Below are positions 16,430-24,759 of a stretch of DNA of 64,000 nt, piece after piece. The position numbers and the translations under genes were made by a program. The notes below the pieces were generated by a model, which saw only the letters and a list, made by a program, of their open reading frames with translations, did no database searches and had not been told where the DNA came from. The DNA comes from Brevibacterium iodinum ATCC 49514 (GTDB taxonomy: Bacteria > Actinomycetota > Actinomycetes > Actinomycetales > Brevibacteriaceae). The stretch spans positions 1 through 64,000 of the forward strand of contig NZ_FXYX01000001.1 in the NCBI RefSeq assembly GCF_900169265.1, given 5' to 3'. Numbering within the stretch: position 1 is the first letter of the stretch; each line of letters begins with the position of its first letter.

Positions 16430-17361
16430 GGTGAGGGATCCTCGGCGGGCGGGGCCGGTGCAGCGGCATCTCCGTTTGCGGCGACGGCAACGGCGGCGAG
16501 GCGTTGGAAGTCGGCGACGGTGAGGGCCTCGCCGCGGGTCTTCGGGTCGATTCCGGCAGCTGTCAGCAGGTCTTCGGACCGCTGGGGGCTGCCGGCCCAC
16601 CCGGACAGGGCTGCGCGCAAGGTCTTGCGGCGCTGAGCGAAGGCGGCGTCGATAAGAGTGAAGAGACGGCTGCGCACGGCCGGGTCGCGGTCGGTGCGGG
16701 TGACGTCGATGCGGACGAGTCCGGAGTCGATGTTCGGGGCCGGCCAGAACACGTTCTTGCCGATCTTGCCCGCGAGCTGCACGTCCCCGTACCACTGGGC
16801 TTTGACGCTGGGGACGCCGTAGGTGCGGGAGCCGGGTGCGGCGGCGAGCCGTTCGGCGACTTCGAGCTGGACCATGACGAGGACGGTTGTCAAGCTCGGG
16901 AAGGTCTCGAGGAAGTGCAGCAGCACGGGCACGGCCACGTTGTAGGGCAGGTTCGCCACGAGCGCATCGGGCTGGTTCGCGGCATCGGGCCGATCGTCCG
17001 CGGGTTCGGTGGTGTGCTGCGGCGCGGGCAGCGTCGTGACGCGCAGGGCGTCGGCGTTGACCAGCTGGAACGGGGCATCACTGCCGGCGAACCTGTCGAC
17101 GGTGCTCGGCAGCTTATGCGCGAGCAGTTCGTCGATCTCGACCGCGGTGACCCTGTGACCGGCTTCGAGCAGGCCGAGAGTGAGCGAACCGAGCCCCGGA
17201 CCGATCTCGACGACGTTAGAGTTCTCTTCGAGACCTGCGTCGGTGACGATCGAGCGCACGGTATTGGGGTCGATGACGAAGTTCTGGCCCTTCTGCTTCG
17301 TCGGGCGCAGACCGATGTCAGCGGCTAATCCGCGGATATCGCGGGCGGTCAATAACGTCAC
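16426..17361 (-). CDS. rsmA: 16S rRNA dimethyladenosine transferase
   Basis: KsgA/RsmA (311 aa) dimethylates two adjacent adenines near the 3' end of 16S rRNA during late assembly of the small subunit. SAM-binding motif I is VEIGPGLGSLT at about residues 50-60 and the catalytic motif IV is NLPYNVAVP near 140. A Pro/Ala-rich tail follows the C-terminal domain. Start GTG 17361 was chosen because the family N-terminus (LLTARDIRGLAADIGLRPTK) begins here and TAAGTT lies 7 nt upstream, a leaderless arrangement. Confidence 0.95.
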   Translation of the reverse strand: MTLLTARDIRGLAADIGLRPTKQKGQNFVIDPNTVRSIVTDAGLEENSNVVEIGPGLGSLTLGLLEAGHRVTAVEIDELLAHKLPSTVDRFAGSDAPFQLVNADALRVTTLPAPQHTTEPADDRPDAANQPDALVANLPYNVAVPVLLHFLETFPSLTTVLVMVQLEVAERLAAAPGSRTYGVPSVKAQWYGDVQLAGKIGKNVFWPAPNIDSGLVRIDVTRTDRDPAVRSRLFTLIDAAFAQRRKTLRAALSGWAGSPQRSEDLLTAAGIDPKTRGEALTVADFQRLAAVAVAANGDAAAPAPPAEDPSP

Positions 17362-17368
17362 AGCCAAC

Positions 17369-17374
17369 AACTTA
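17369..17374 (-). promoter_or_regulatory. -10 hexamer TAAGTT of leaderless rsmA
   Basis: TAAGTT on the minus strand ends 7 nt before the GTG of rsmA. Confidence 0.5.
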
Positions 17375-17463
17375 CCGCACCACCCAGCCGTCACAATCAC
17401 CGCAGCGGCCCGGCGGTTCGGGTGGGCCGCCTCGGCGAGGGGAAGACCCCACCGTGCAGGCGA

Positions 17464-17469
17464 TAGGGT
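17464..17469 (+). promoter_or_regulatory. -10 hexamer TAGGGT of a leaderless gene
   Basis: TAGGGT ends 6 nt before the ATG at 17476. A copy of the dispersed motif (17424-17439) lies in the same 114-bp divergent spacer. Confidence 0.5.
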
Positions 17470-17475
17470 GAAGCC

Positions 17476-18693
17476 ATGGATCCGCAGACACTGACCGAAC
17501 TGCTCGACGTCGCCGTCCTCGAACGTCTCGACCGCATCGACGACCTCGAAGGCGATGAGCTCGCCCGATCCACGGCCCTGCGCAAGGAGGGCTTCTCCGC
17601 CGAGGTGACTGCGGCCCTGCTCACTCAGGCCCGGCTGCGTCAGGAGGCGGCAGCGAAGCTCGGACCCTTCGCGGAGGACATGCTCTTCACCCGTGACGGA
17701 CTGGCCCAGGCCACGCGGCTGCCGGTCGCCGCTCATCATGCGGGTCGCCTCATCGGCGACGTGGCCGAGGGTGAGTCCTTCCGCATCGCCGATCTCGGAT
17801 GTGGGATCGGCGCGGATTCGGTCGCCTTCGCCGGAATGGGCGCGCAGGTCTCGGCCGTCGATGCCGACGAGGTCACCGCAGCCATCGCCGCCTTCAACCT
17901 CCGCCATCTGCCCGATGCCGAGGTCGAACACGCACGCGCCGAGGATGTCGACTTGGACGGATTCGATGCCCTCTGGTTCGATCCGGCTCGGCGGACCATC
18001 GGCAAGGCCGACAAACGCGGATCGACTTCCCGCATCACCGACCCCGAGGCGTTCTCACCTTCTCTGTCATGGGTGATCGAGCAGGCGAGCGCGGCGAAGG
18101 CGGCCGGGGTGAAGCTCGGCCCGGCGCTCGACCACGACCTCGTCCCCGAGGACGCCGAAGCCCAGTGGGTCTCCCATAACGGAGAGGTCGTCGAGGTCTG
18201 CCTCTACTTCGGTGCGGCCATGCAGCGACCCGGACGCGGAGCTCTCGTCATGGGCGAACGCACCCTCCTCGTCCACGAGGACAACCTGCCCGACGAGGAC
18301 GAGTCGGGCATCGGGGAGCTCGGGAAGTATCTGCTCGAACCCGACGGGGCGATCGTGCGTGCCGGACTCGTCGAAGCGTTGTGCCCACCGTTGCAGGCCC
18401 GCAGACTCCACCCGAAGATCGCGTATCTGACCACCGACGTCGAACCGAGCGGCCCGGCCGCCGCAGGCGTCACCACCTACGAGGTCGTCGACGTACTGCC
18501 CGCGAAGGTCCCGAGCCTGCGCAAGGAGCTCGTCTCTCGCGGAATCGGCTCGGTCGTGATCAAGAAACGCGGGGCCGACATCGTTCCCGACCAGGTCCGA
18601 CGCCAGCTCAAACTGCCCAAGGGCGACACAGCCACGCTCGTATTCACCCGGCTCGGTGACAAGCACGTCGTGCTCCTCACCCAACCTGTGTGA
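17476..18693 (+). CDS. Class I SAM-dependent methyltransferase with THUMP-like C-terminus
   Basis: Protein of 405 aa with a Rossmann methyltransferase domain in the middle (SAM motif IADLGCGIGADSVAFAG at about residues 104-120, acidic motif II VDADEVTA) and a catalytic-type FDPARRT segment near 175. The C-terminal 80 residues match the THUMP-like module found in an actinobacterial family, which suggests an RNA substrate. The exact substrate is unknown. The gene is divergent from rsmA, and both probably start at the first base of the mRNA. Confidence 0.8.
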   Translation: MDPQTLTELLDVAVLERLDRIDDLEGDELARSTALRKEGFSAEVTAALLTQARLRQEAAAKLGPFAEDMLFTRDGLAQATRLPVAAHHAGRLIGDVAEGESFRIADLGCGIGADSVAFAGMGAQVSAVDADEVTAAIAAFNLRHLPDAEVEHARAEDVDLDGFDALWFDPARRTIGKADKRGSTSRITDPEAFSPSLSWVIEQASAAKAAGVKLGPALDHDLVPEDAEAQWVSHNGEVVEVCLYFGAAMQRPGRGALVMGERTLLVHEDNLPDEDESGIGELGKYLLEPDGAIVRAGLVEALCPPLQARRLHPKIAYLTTDVEPSGPAAAGVTTYEVVDVLPAKVPSLRKELVSRGIGSVVIKKRGADIVPDQVRRQLKLPKGDTATLVFTRLGDKHVVLLTQPV

Positions 18694-18725
18694 CCCTTTC
18701 AACCTGTCCGTGAAGAAATCCGTCC

Positions 18726-19574
18726 GTGAAGGAGATCGAATTGTCCCGCTCCGACGTTCTCATCAGCGCCGATGAACTGCTCACCCGAATGGCCGACTCC
18801 CCAGCGCCGAGGCTGCTCGACGTCCGCTGGACCCTGCCGAAGCCCGATGGCCGCGACGACTTCGCCGCCGGACACATCCCCGGTGCCGTCTATGTCGATC
18901 TCGACACGGAGCTCGCCGACCACGGCACCACCGATCCGACGGCCGGTCGCCACCCACTGCCGAGCCCCGAAGCCTTCCAGGAGACGGTGCGCTCCTGGGG
19001 CATCGACGAAGGCACCGAGGTCGTGGTCTATGACGACAATTCCTCCCTCGGCGCGGCCAGGGCCTGGTGGCTGCTGCGCTGGGCCGGGCTGAGCGCGCGA
19101 GTCCTCGACGGCGGGCTCGCAGCGTTCCGTGACGCCGGCGGGACGCTCGAGACCGGCGGCTCCCCTGAGGTCACGCCGAGTGCGGTGGAGATCAGCCCGG
19201 GTCGACTGCCCGTCATCGACGCCGAGGCGGCAGCCGGTTTCGATGGAGTCCTGCTCGATGCCCGCGCCGGTGAGCGCTTCCGCGGAGAGACCGAACCGCT
19301 CGATCCGCAGGCCGGTCACATTCCCGGGGCGAAGAGCGCCCCGGCCACGGACAACGTTCCTGCGGGGACGTTCCTGGCCGAGGCGCTGCTGCGCGAACGC
19401 TTCGATGAACTGGGTGCCCTCGATGGTCCCGTCGGCGTGTACTGCGGTTCGGGAGTCACCGCCTGCCACAACGCTCTGGCGCTGGCGACCCTCGGTGTCG
19501 AGGCCAGCCTCTACCCCGCGAGCTGGTCCGGTTGGTCATCCGATCCCGACCGCCCCGTCGAGACCGGCAGCTGA
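18726..19574 (+). CDS. Sulfurtransferase (3-mercaptopyruvate/thiosulfate type)
   Basis: Two-domain rhodanese (282 aa). The N-terminal inactive domain has LLDVRWTL and HIPGAVYVDLD; the C-terminal domain carries the active-site loop YCGSGVTAC, where CGSGVT is the loop of 3-mercaptopyruvate sulfurtransferases, while thiosulfate enzymes have CRKGVT. The GTG at 18726 is used here; a TTG at 18741 has the better ribosome site (GAAGGAG, 7 nt) and may be the real start. It lies 32 nt after the methyltransferase gene and may share its transcript. Confidence 0.88.
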   Translation: MKEIELSRSDVLISADELLTRMADSPAPRLLDVRWTLPKPDGRDDFAAGHIPGAVYVDLDTELADHGTTDPTAGRHPLPSPEAFQETVRSWGIDEGTEVVVYDDNSSLGAARAWWLLRWAGLSARVLDGGLAAFRDAGGTLETGGSPEVTPSAVEISPGRLPVIDAEAAAGFDGVLLDARAGERFRGETEPLDPQAGHIPGAKSAPATDNVPAGTFLAEALLRERFDELGALDGPVGVYCGSGVTACHNALALATLGVEASLYPASWSGWSSDPDRPVETGS

Positions 19575-19658
19575 GCGTCACCCGGCACCGCCGACGGACG
19601 CTCAGTCACCACCGCACGTGCGCACCACCGCATCCGCGCGCGATAAAACGCCGTCGGC

Positions 19659-19718
19659 ATTCTTGGGTCGATCCACGGTGGTTTGGCCACGAATAACGCC
19701 GCGGATCGACCCAAGAAT
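19659..19718. repeat. 60-nt intergenic palindrome, family A copy 2
   Basis: Sixty-nt palindrome with arms ATTCTTGGGTCGATCC and GGATCGACCCAAGAAT; the outer 16 bp pair perfectly. Same length and core as the copy at 13514-13573. It lies beyond the sulfurtransferase gene and 240 bp before the NlpC/P60 gene. Confidence 0.85.
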
Positions 19719-19876
19719 CACGTCTTGCGAATGCCACGAAACGTTATTCAAGGCTGAGACTGAGCTCTGAATCACAGTCACATCCAGGCGGAACCACAGC
19801 CCACTACCAGCCATTCTTGTCGAACCTGACCCTGTGACCTGCGATTATGCTCTCGAACCCGCCCGAGAATCCTTTT

Positions 19877-19932
19877 GTAACAAAAACGTGACAGAAGATC
19901 ACGAATTCGTTACAGTGGAGGACATCGTCACA
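19877..19932 (+). promoter_or_regulatory. Promoter with MtrA-like direct repeats
   Basis: A -35-like GTGACA (19888-19893) and -10 TACAGT (19911-19916) are spaced by 17 bp. GTAACA (19877-19882) and GTGACA (19888-19893) form a direct repeat with a 5-nt gap, with further GTTACA (19909-19914) and GTCACA (19927-19932) half-sites. This resembles the GTNACA-type direct repeat bound by the response regulator MtrA in Actinobacteria, which controls cell-wall hydrolase genes. The regulator assignment is inference. Confidence 0.55.
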
Positions 19933-19957
19933 CTCAGACAGGCAACGAGAGGAAATC

Positions 19958-20887
19958 GTGGCATCTAAGCAGCACGGCCGCCGCGCCGCGAACGCCAAGG
20001 CAAAGACCCCACTGACCGAGCTGAGCGAACTGCTCGCTTCGAACTCCGGCGCATTCGGCCGCCGTGCCGCAGTCGTCGCCGCCAGCGGCGGACTGCTCAC
20101 CGCAGCGATCATGCCCGCGGCAGGGCAGGGAACCGACGACGAAGCAAAGGTCGCAGCCGAGTCCGAGAAGCAGGCACCCGTCGAATTCAAGAACCAGACG
20201 CCGACCATCGATGCCGGCGGTTCCTCGAAGAAGGGCGATCAGGAGGCTGAAGTCACCGTCGATACCGACGTGGTCACAGCCGAGGCCGCCCCTAAGCCGA
20301 AGCCCAAGCCGAAACCGAAGCCTCAGCCGAAGGAAGAGCCGGAGGAGACCGTCGCAGAACCGGCGCCCGCTGAGGAGCCGAAGGAAGAGCCGGAGGAGAC
20401 CGTCGCAGAACCGGCGCCCGCTGAGGAGCCGAAGGAAGAGCCGAGCGACAACTCTGACGATGACTCCGACAGCCCAGACGCGGGCTCGAAGGATGAGAGC
20501 CCGAAGAAGGATACCGGCGGCTCCGACGACTCGGGCCCGATCGATGGGTCCAAGGCCGAGCAGGTCCTCGGCTGGGCAGAGAAGGGCGTCGGTACCCCGT
20601 ACGTCTTCGGCGGAACGTCGCAGAGCGGCTGGGACTGCTCCGGCTACACCTCCTGGGTCTACAGCCACGTCGGCGTCGACCTGCCCCGTCAGTCGGGAGC
20701 TCAGAAGGAATCCGGAACGGTCGTGTCCGAGTCAGAGGCGAAGCCCGGCGACCTCATTTGGCACCCGGGACACGTCGGCATCTACGCCGGCGACGGAAAG
20801 ATGTACGACGCTGGTTCGCCCGGATCCGGAACATCGAAGCGCAGCTACAGCTGGATGGGCGACGTCACGTTCATCCGCGTGCTCTGA
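19958..20887 (+). CDS. Secreted NlpC/P60 peptidoglycan hydrolase
   Basis: Exported cysteine peptidase (309 aa) that would cut peptide stems of peptidoglycan. An N-terminal export signal (GRRAAVVAASGGLLTAAIM, residues 29-47) contains a double arginine; a Pro/Lys/Glu-rich spacer (about 110-190) has a 17-residue unit encoded by an exact 51-nt repeat; the C-terminal NlpC/P60 domain has the catalytic Cys in WDCSGYTSW and His in PGHVGIYAG. The GTG start follows GAGAGGAAATC. No wall-binding domain is visible; the Lys/Pro spacer may bind the wall. Confidence 0.9.
   Translation: MASKQHGRRAANAKAKTPLTELSELLASNSGAFGRRAAVVAASGGLLTAAIMPAAGQGTDDEAKVAAESEKQAPVEFKNQTPTIDAGGSSKKGDQEAEVTVDTDVVTAEAAPKPKPKPKPKPQPKEEPEETVAEPAPAEEPKEEPEETVAEPAPAEEPKEEPSDNSDDDSDSPDAGSKDESPKKDTGGSDDSGPIDGSKAEQVLGWAEKGVGTPYVFGGTSQSGWDCSGYTSWVYSHVGVDLPRQSGAQKESGTVVSESEAKPGDLIWHPGHVGIYAGDGKMYDAGSPGSGTSKRSYSWMGDVTFIRVL
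20326..20443 (+). repeat. 51-nt in-frame direct repeat in the NlpC/P60 spacer
   Basis: Two exact 51-nt copies starting at 20326 and 20377, with a partial third from 20428, encode KEEPEETVAEPAPAEEP. Copy number could change by recombination or slippage without breaking the frame. Confidence 0.85.
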
Positions 20888-20910
20888 GCCCCATCTCGGA
20901 ACCGAACCAC

Positions 20911-20952
20911 AGAGATCCCCTCGTCGGCACAGTGCCGGCGAGGGGATCTCTT
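20911..20952. terminator. Hairpin between convergent genes
   Basis: Near-perfect stem AGAGATCCCCTCG paired with CGAGGGGATCTCT, with an inner CGGCAC/GTGCCG extension, 23 nt after the NlpC/P60 stop codon. It is placed to end transcription from both convergent genes. Confidence 0.85.
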
Positions 20953-21013
20953 ATGTGCGCCGCTCGTTCACGGCCTTGGCTCGTTCACAGCCATAATCGC
21001 AGCTGCCTAGTTG

Positions 21014-22651
21014 TCACCCGCAGTCGGGAGCTTTGTCGCTTCCGTCGTATTCGGCAGGCAGCTGACCCGATGCCTCGAGGTCGCCTTTCAGCCACTTCGC
21101 CACGGCCCGCAGCGCGTACGGGTTCGAATCGTACGCGGTCACGGCGGACTTCGCCGCGGTGCTGCGCATCGTCCACGGAGCAGCGGTGCCCACGGCCACC
21201 TCGGCGGAGGTCGACGGGCTCAGGCTGACCGAGGTTCCACCGGATCCGACGGTGAGGTCCTCGGCTTCGGCCGCTTCCTTCAGAGCCGCCTTCTCCTTGT
21301 CGCTGCCGCCGACGATCGAGATCGAATCGGTCCCGGTGAAGGAGCATTCGCCCTTGAGCACGGTCAGCGACCGATCGGCGACCTCGGTGAGGACCTTCTT
21401 CGGATCCTTCGCATCCGAGTCCCCGGCCTGCACGCTCTTCTGAGCCTCGGCGGTGGCCAGCTGTGCGGCGACGACGCGTTCGGACTTCTCGACGAGGTCC
21501 TTCTTCTCCAGTGTCCCGTCCCCCATCGCCTTGACGATCGCCTTTTGCGCGGCCGCCGAATCCGGGGGCATGAGCGCGATATCGGCTCCAGCTGCGAGCG
21601 CCTTGACCGTCTCTCCGCCCCTGAGGTTCTGCGGCACGGCCTTCATATTCAGTGCATCCGTGGTGATGACACCGTCATAGTCGAGAGTCTCCCGCAGCGC
21701 CGAGTAGGCCTTCTTGTTCAGCGTCGCGGGCGTCGTCTTCGCATCGGGCAGACCGATATGACCCATCATCACCATCGGCACACCAGCCTTGACCGCGGAC
21801 TTGAACGGCAGGAGATCCGTGTCCTCCATCTCCTCGATCGACTTCTCCGACACCGGCAGGCTCTCGTGCGAATCCACGCCGAGGCGGCCGTGCCCCGGGA
21901 AATGCTTCGCCGAGCTCGACACTCCCCCGGACCGGTACCCCTCGACGGCGTCGGCGACGACCTCGGCGACATCCTCGTGGTCGGTGCCGCCCGAGCGGAC
22001 GTTGATCCCTTTGTCCTTCGGCCCGACCGTGACGTCGGAGTCCGGAGCGAAGTCGATGGTGAAGCCCAGATCGGTGAGGTTCTGCCCCTGCACGGTCGTG
22101 GCGTCGATGATGAGGTCGGAATCGTCAGTCGCGGCCAGGCCCATGAGCGGCGGGAACAGCAGCGCTGCGGTGCCGAGGCGTGACACCGGGCCGCCTTCCT
22201 GATCGACGCCGATCGACACTGGCTGACCCTTCGACCGTGCCCCGGAGATCTGACCAGTCAGTTCCGTGACCTGGTCCTTCGTCGGGTTCTCGGCCAGGTT
22301 GTAGCCCATGACGATGACCCCGCCGAGGTGGTTCTGCTTGACCATGTCCACCGGGGTCTGCGTGTCCGTGCCTTCCCAGGTGCCGATGATGAGTGACCCG
22401 GCGAGCTCCTCGTCAGAGAAGTCTCCGACGATGCCCGCGGCCTCGTCCTTGAAGTCAGCAGGATCGGCGTCGGCGGGGTCATCCAGGGACGATTCGGTCT
22501 GGGCCTCAGACTGCGCTTGGGTCTGAGAACCCGACTCGGCGGAGGACTTCTGTTCGGCCGTGGAGGATTCGGGGGCTGACGCTCCGCCGGAACAGCCGAC
22601 GAGCGCGAGAGTCGTGGTCAGGGCCAGGAGGCTCAGGCGAGAACGCAACAT
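21014..22651 (-). CDS. Glycoside hydrolase family 3 lipoprotein (NagZ-like)
   Basis: Secreted lipoprotein (545 aa) with lipobox LVGC at residues 17-20 and a Ser/Gln/Glu-rich spacer up to about 60. The GH3 TIM-barrel carries the NagZ-type loop KHFPGHG near 250 with DSH following, and the nucleophile Asp in ITTDALNMKAV near 325. Expected activity is removal of beta-1,4 N-acetylglucosamine, as for surface NagZ enzymes of Gram-positives acting on peptidoglycan fragments. About 170 residues after the barrel form a second domain. ATG 22651 has TAGCAT 6 nt upstream and is probably leaderless. It converges on the NlpC/P60 gene. Confidence 0.87.
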   Translation of the reverse strand: MLRSRLSLLALTTTLALVGCSGGASAPESSTAEQKSSAESGSQTQAQSEAQTESSLDDPADADPADFKDEAAGIVGDFSDEELAGSLIIGTWEGTDTQTPVDMVKQNHLGGVIVMGYNLAENPTKDQVTELTGQISGARSKGQPVSIGVDQEGGPVSRLGTAALLFPPLMGLAATDDSDLIIDATTVQGQNLTDLGFTIDFAPDSDVTVGPKDKGINVRSGGTDHEDVAEVVADAVEGYRSGGVSSSAKHFPGHGRLGVDSHESLPVSEKSIEEMEDTDLLPFKSAVKAGVPMVMMGHIGLPDAKTTPATLNKKAYSALRETLDYDGVITTDALNMKAVPQNLRGGETVKALAAGADIALMPPDSAAAQKAIVKAMGDGTLEKKDLVEKSERVVAAQLATAEAQKSVQAGDSDAKDPKKVLTEVADRSLTVLKGECSFTGTDSISIVGGSDKEKAALKEAAEAEDLTVGSGGTSVSLSPSTSAEVAVGTAAPWTMRSTAAKSAVTAYDSNPYALRAVAKWLKGDLEASGQLPAEYDGSDKAPDCG

Positions 22652-22657
22652 GTCTCC

Positions 22658-22663
22658 ATGCTA
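22658..22663 (-). promoter_or_regulatory. -10 hexamer TAGCAT of a leaderless gene
   Basis: On the minus strand TAGCAT is followed by GGAGAC and the ATG of the GH3 gene. GGAG here is too close to the ATG to be a good ribosome site. Confidence 0.5.
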
Positions 22664-22740
22664 GACGTTCCCGCCTGCTCGCCGCCTGTTCAGAGTTCTT
22701 CGTGAGCGGCCAGACGGCGGGCGGTCTCCTTTACCCGTAG

Positions 22741-23373
22741 GTCTTCCTCATGGACGAGCCGCTGTCGAACCTCGATGCGAAGCTGCGGGTGCAGACCCGC
22801 GCACAGATCGCATCCCTGACCCGCCGCCTCGGCGTCACCACCGTCTACGTCACCCACGATCAGGTGGAGGCGATGACGATGGGCGACCGGGTCGCGGTCC
22901 TCGCCGATGGCAGGCTGCAGCAGGTCGACACTCCCGCGAACCTCTACGATCGACCGGCGAACCTCTTCGTCGCGGGCTTCATGGGCTCGCCGGCGATGAA
23001 CCTCGTCGGGGTGCCGGTCGAGGGAACGTCGCTGCGCCTCGGCGATGTCGAACTGTCCCTGACTGCGCAGCAGCGTGAGCAGGTCACCGGTGAGACGGTC
23101 ACCGTCGGCATCCGTCCGGAGGATCTGCAGGTCACCGAGGCCCAAGGCCTCGAGGTCACCGTCGATCTCGTCGAAGAGCTCGGCGCCGATGCATACGTCC
23201 ATGGTCGAGCAGTCCTGGCCGCGGGCGAGAAGACAGTGGTGGCTCGCGTCGCCGGCCGCTCGACGATCCGCCGCGGGGACACCGTGCGCGTCGCTCCCGA
23301 TGCCGCGCGCCTGCACCTCTTCGACACCGATTCGGGCAGCCGATTGGCCGAGGATGCACGCCGCGCCGCGTGA
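22741..23373 (+). pseudogene. 5'-truncated sugar ABC transporter ATPase (UgpC/MsmK-like)
   Basis: The frame starts in the middle of the ATPase core: VFLMDEPLSNLDAKLR is the Walker B region, followed by the H-loop VTHDQVEAMTMGDRVAVL and the C-terminal regulatory OB-type domain. A TAG stop stands directly before the first homologous codon. Walker A, Q-loop and signature motif, about 150-160 residues, are missing, so the product could not hydrolyse ATP. No permease or binding-protein gene is nearby. An ATG at 22750 could give a 207-aa fragment. I read this as a deletion remnant. Confidence 0.9.
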
Positions 23374-23459
23374 TCGGCGGGGCCGCCTCGGCGGGGGAAT
23401 GCGGGGCATCACACAGCTCGAAAGTCGCCGCTGAGTCAGGGGAATCGGGCGTGCGCGAT

Positions 23460-23465
23460 TATGAT
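23460..23465 (+). promoter_or_regulatory. -10 hexamer TATGAT of a leaderless gene
   Basis: TATGAT ends 6 nt before the ATG at 23472; there is no ribosome site. Confidence 0.6.
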
Positions 23466-23471
23466 CGGATC

Positions 23472-24599
23472 ATGGTCGATTTCGCACGCTCTCCCCGCTC
23501 CACCCTCGGTGTCGAGTGGGAACTGGCTCTGCTGGATTCTCGCAGCCTGGATCTGACCCCGGCTGCCGAGACTCTGTTGGCGGATGTGGCCGAGCATGCG
23601 CCCGAGTACGAGAAGCACATCGTCGGAGAGATGCTGACGAACACCATCGAGCTCGTCACGGGCGTGCACAACCAGGTGTCGACCGTCGCTGAGGATCTGG
23701 CCACCTCGATCGGGGCGCTGCGGAAGCTGACCGAGGCACGCGGTGTCGAACTGATGTCGGCGGGCACCCACCCGTTCGCGCAGTGGCAGTCGCAGGAGGT
23801 CCGGGCGAAGGACCGCTATCTCGAACTCGTCGATCGCACCCAGTGGTGGGGTCGGAACATGCTGATCTTCGGCGTCCATGTCCACGTCGGCATCGACTCG
23901 CGCGACAAGGTGCTGCCGATCGTCAACGCACTGCTCGCCTATGTCCCGCACCTGCAGGCACTGTCCGCGTCGTCACCGTTCTGGGGCGGCACGGACACCG
24001 GCTATGCCTCGAACCGGGCGATGATGTTCCAGCAGCTCCCGACGGCCGGTCTGCCGTTCCAGTTCGGTCAGTGGGCGGATTACGAGAAGTACGTCGACGA
24101 TATGCTCACCACCGGGATCATCGACAACATCAACGAGATCCGCTGGGACATCCGCCCCGCGCCGCACTGGGGCACCGTCGAGGTCCGTGTCTGCGACGGA
24201 CTGCCGACGCTTGAGGAGATCCTCGCAGTCACTGCGTTTATCCAGTGCGTCGTCGATGACATGTCCGAGCGCCTCGACGCCGGTGAGACTCTGCCGACGA
24301 TGCCCGATTGGTTCCACAACGAGAACAAGTGGCGCGCCGCCCGCTACGGCATGGACGCGATCATCATCGAAAACGCCGCGGCCGACGAGCGTCTCGTCAC
24401 CGAGTGCCTCGCCGATGAGATCGAGCGCCTCTCGCCCGTCGCCGAACGTCTCGGCTGTGTCGACGAGCTGCACTCGATCAACTCGATCATCGAACGAGGC
24501 GTGCCCTACCAGCGCCTGCAGAAGGTCTTCGGAACCACCGGTTCGCTCACCGAGGTGACCCGCTCGCTCATCGGCGACCTCCGCAACTCCTACAGCTGA
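23472..24599 (+). CDS. Carboxylate-amine ligase, glutamate-cysteine ligase family 2 (YbdK-like)
   Basis: ATP-dependent ligase (375 aa) of the GCS2 family. The start LGVEWELALLD at residues 12-22 holds the conserved metal-binding Glu, and NMLIFGVHVHVGI near 135-150 is the family's central signature. YbdK of E. coli has weak glutamate-cysteine ligase activity; the natural substrates of actinobacterial members are mostly unknown. The frame is open upstream to 23370, but the TATGAT hexamer 6 nt upstream fixes this ATG as a leaderless start. The truncated ATPase upstream overlaps only that open extension. Confidence 0.87.
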   Translation: MVDFARSPRSTLGVEWELALLDSRSLDLTPAAETLLADVAEHAPEYEKHIVGEMLTNTIELVTGVHNQVSTVAEDLATSIGALRKLTEARGVELMSAGTHPFAQWQSQEVRAKDRYLELVDRTQWWGRNMLIFGVHVHVGIDSRDKVLPIVNALLAYVPHLQALSASSPFWGGTDTGYASNRAMMFQQLPTAGLPFQFGQWADYEKYVDDMLTTGIIDNINEIRWDIRPAPHWGTVEVRVCDGLPTLEEILAVTAFIQCVVDDMSERLDAGETLPTMPDWFHNENKWRAARYGMDAIIIENAAADERLVTECLADEIERLSPVAERLGCVDELHSINSIIERGVPYQRLQKVFGTTGSLTEVTRSLIGDLRNSYS

Positions 24600-24655
24600 G
24601 GCTGTTCTCCCGGGTTCGATTGCGCCCACCCGCGGCCGCATCAGTCCCTCATGCG

Positions 24656-24717
24656 TCCTAGGGGTGGATCCACCACGATTCGCAAGGAGATTTCGAGACG
24701 GATCCACCCACAGGAGA
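24656..24717. repeat. About 60-nt intergenic palindrome, family A copy 3 (diverged)
   Basis: Arms GTCCTAGGGGTGGATCC and GGATCCACCCACAGGA pair with a few mismatches around a roughly 25-nt interior. The size and GGATCC core recall the copies at 13514 and 19659. It lies between the convergent ligase and NUDIX genes. Confidence 0.6.
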
Positions 24718-24759
24718 CACGTGGGCCCGCAGGCACGGCACCGCCGGCGGGGTGCCCAC

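Noticed and set aside
21115-21135. tRNA T-loop-like GGGTTCGAATC
   Set aside because: It lies inside the GH3 coding sequence and no cloverleaf arms surround it. I found no tRNA in the window.
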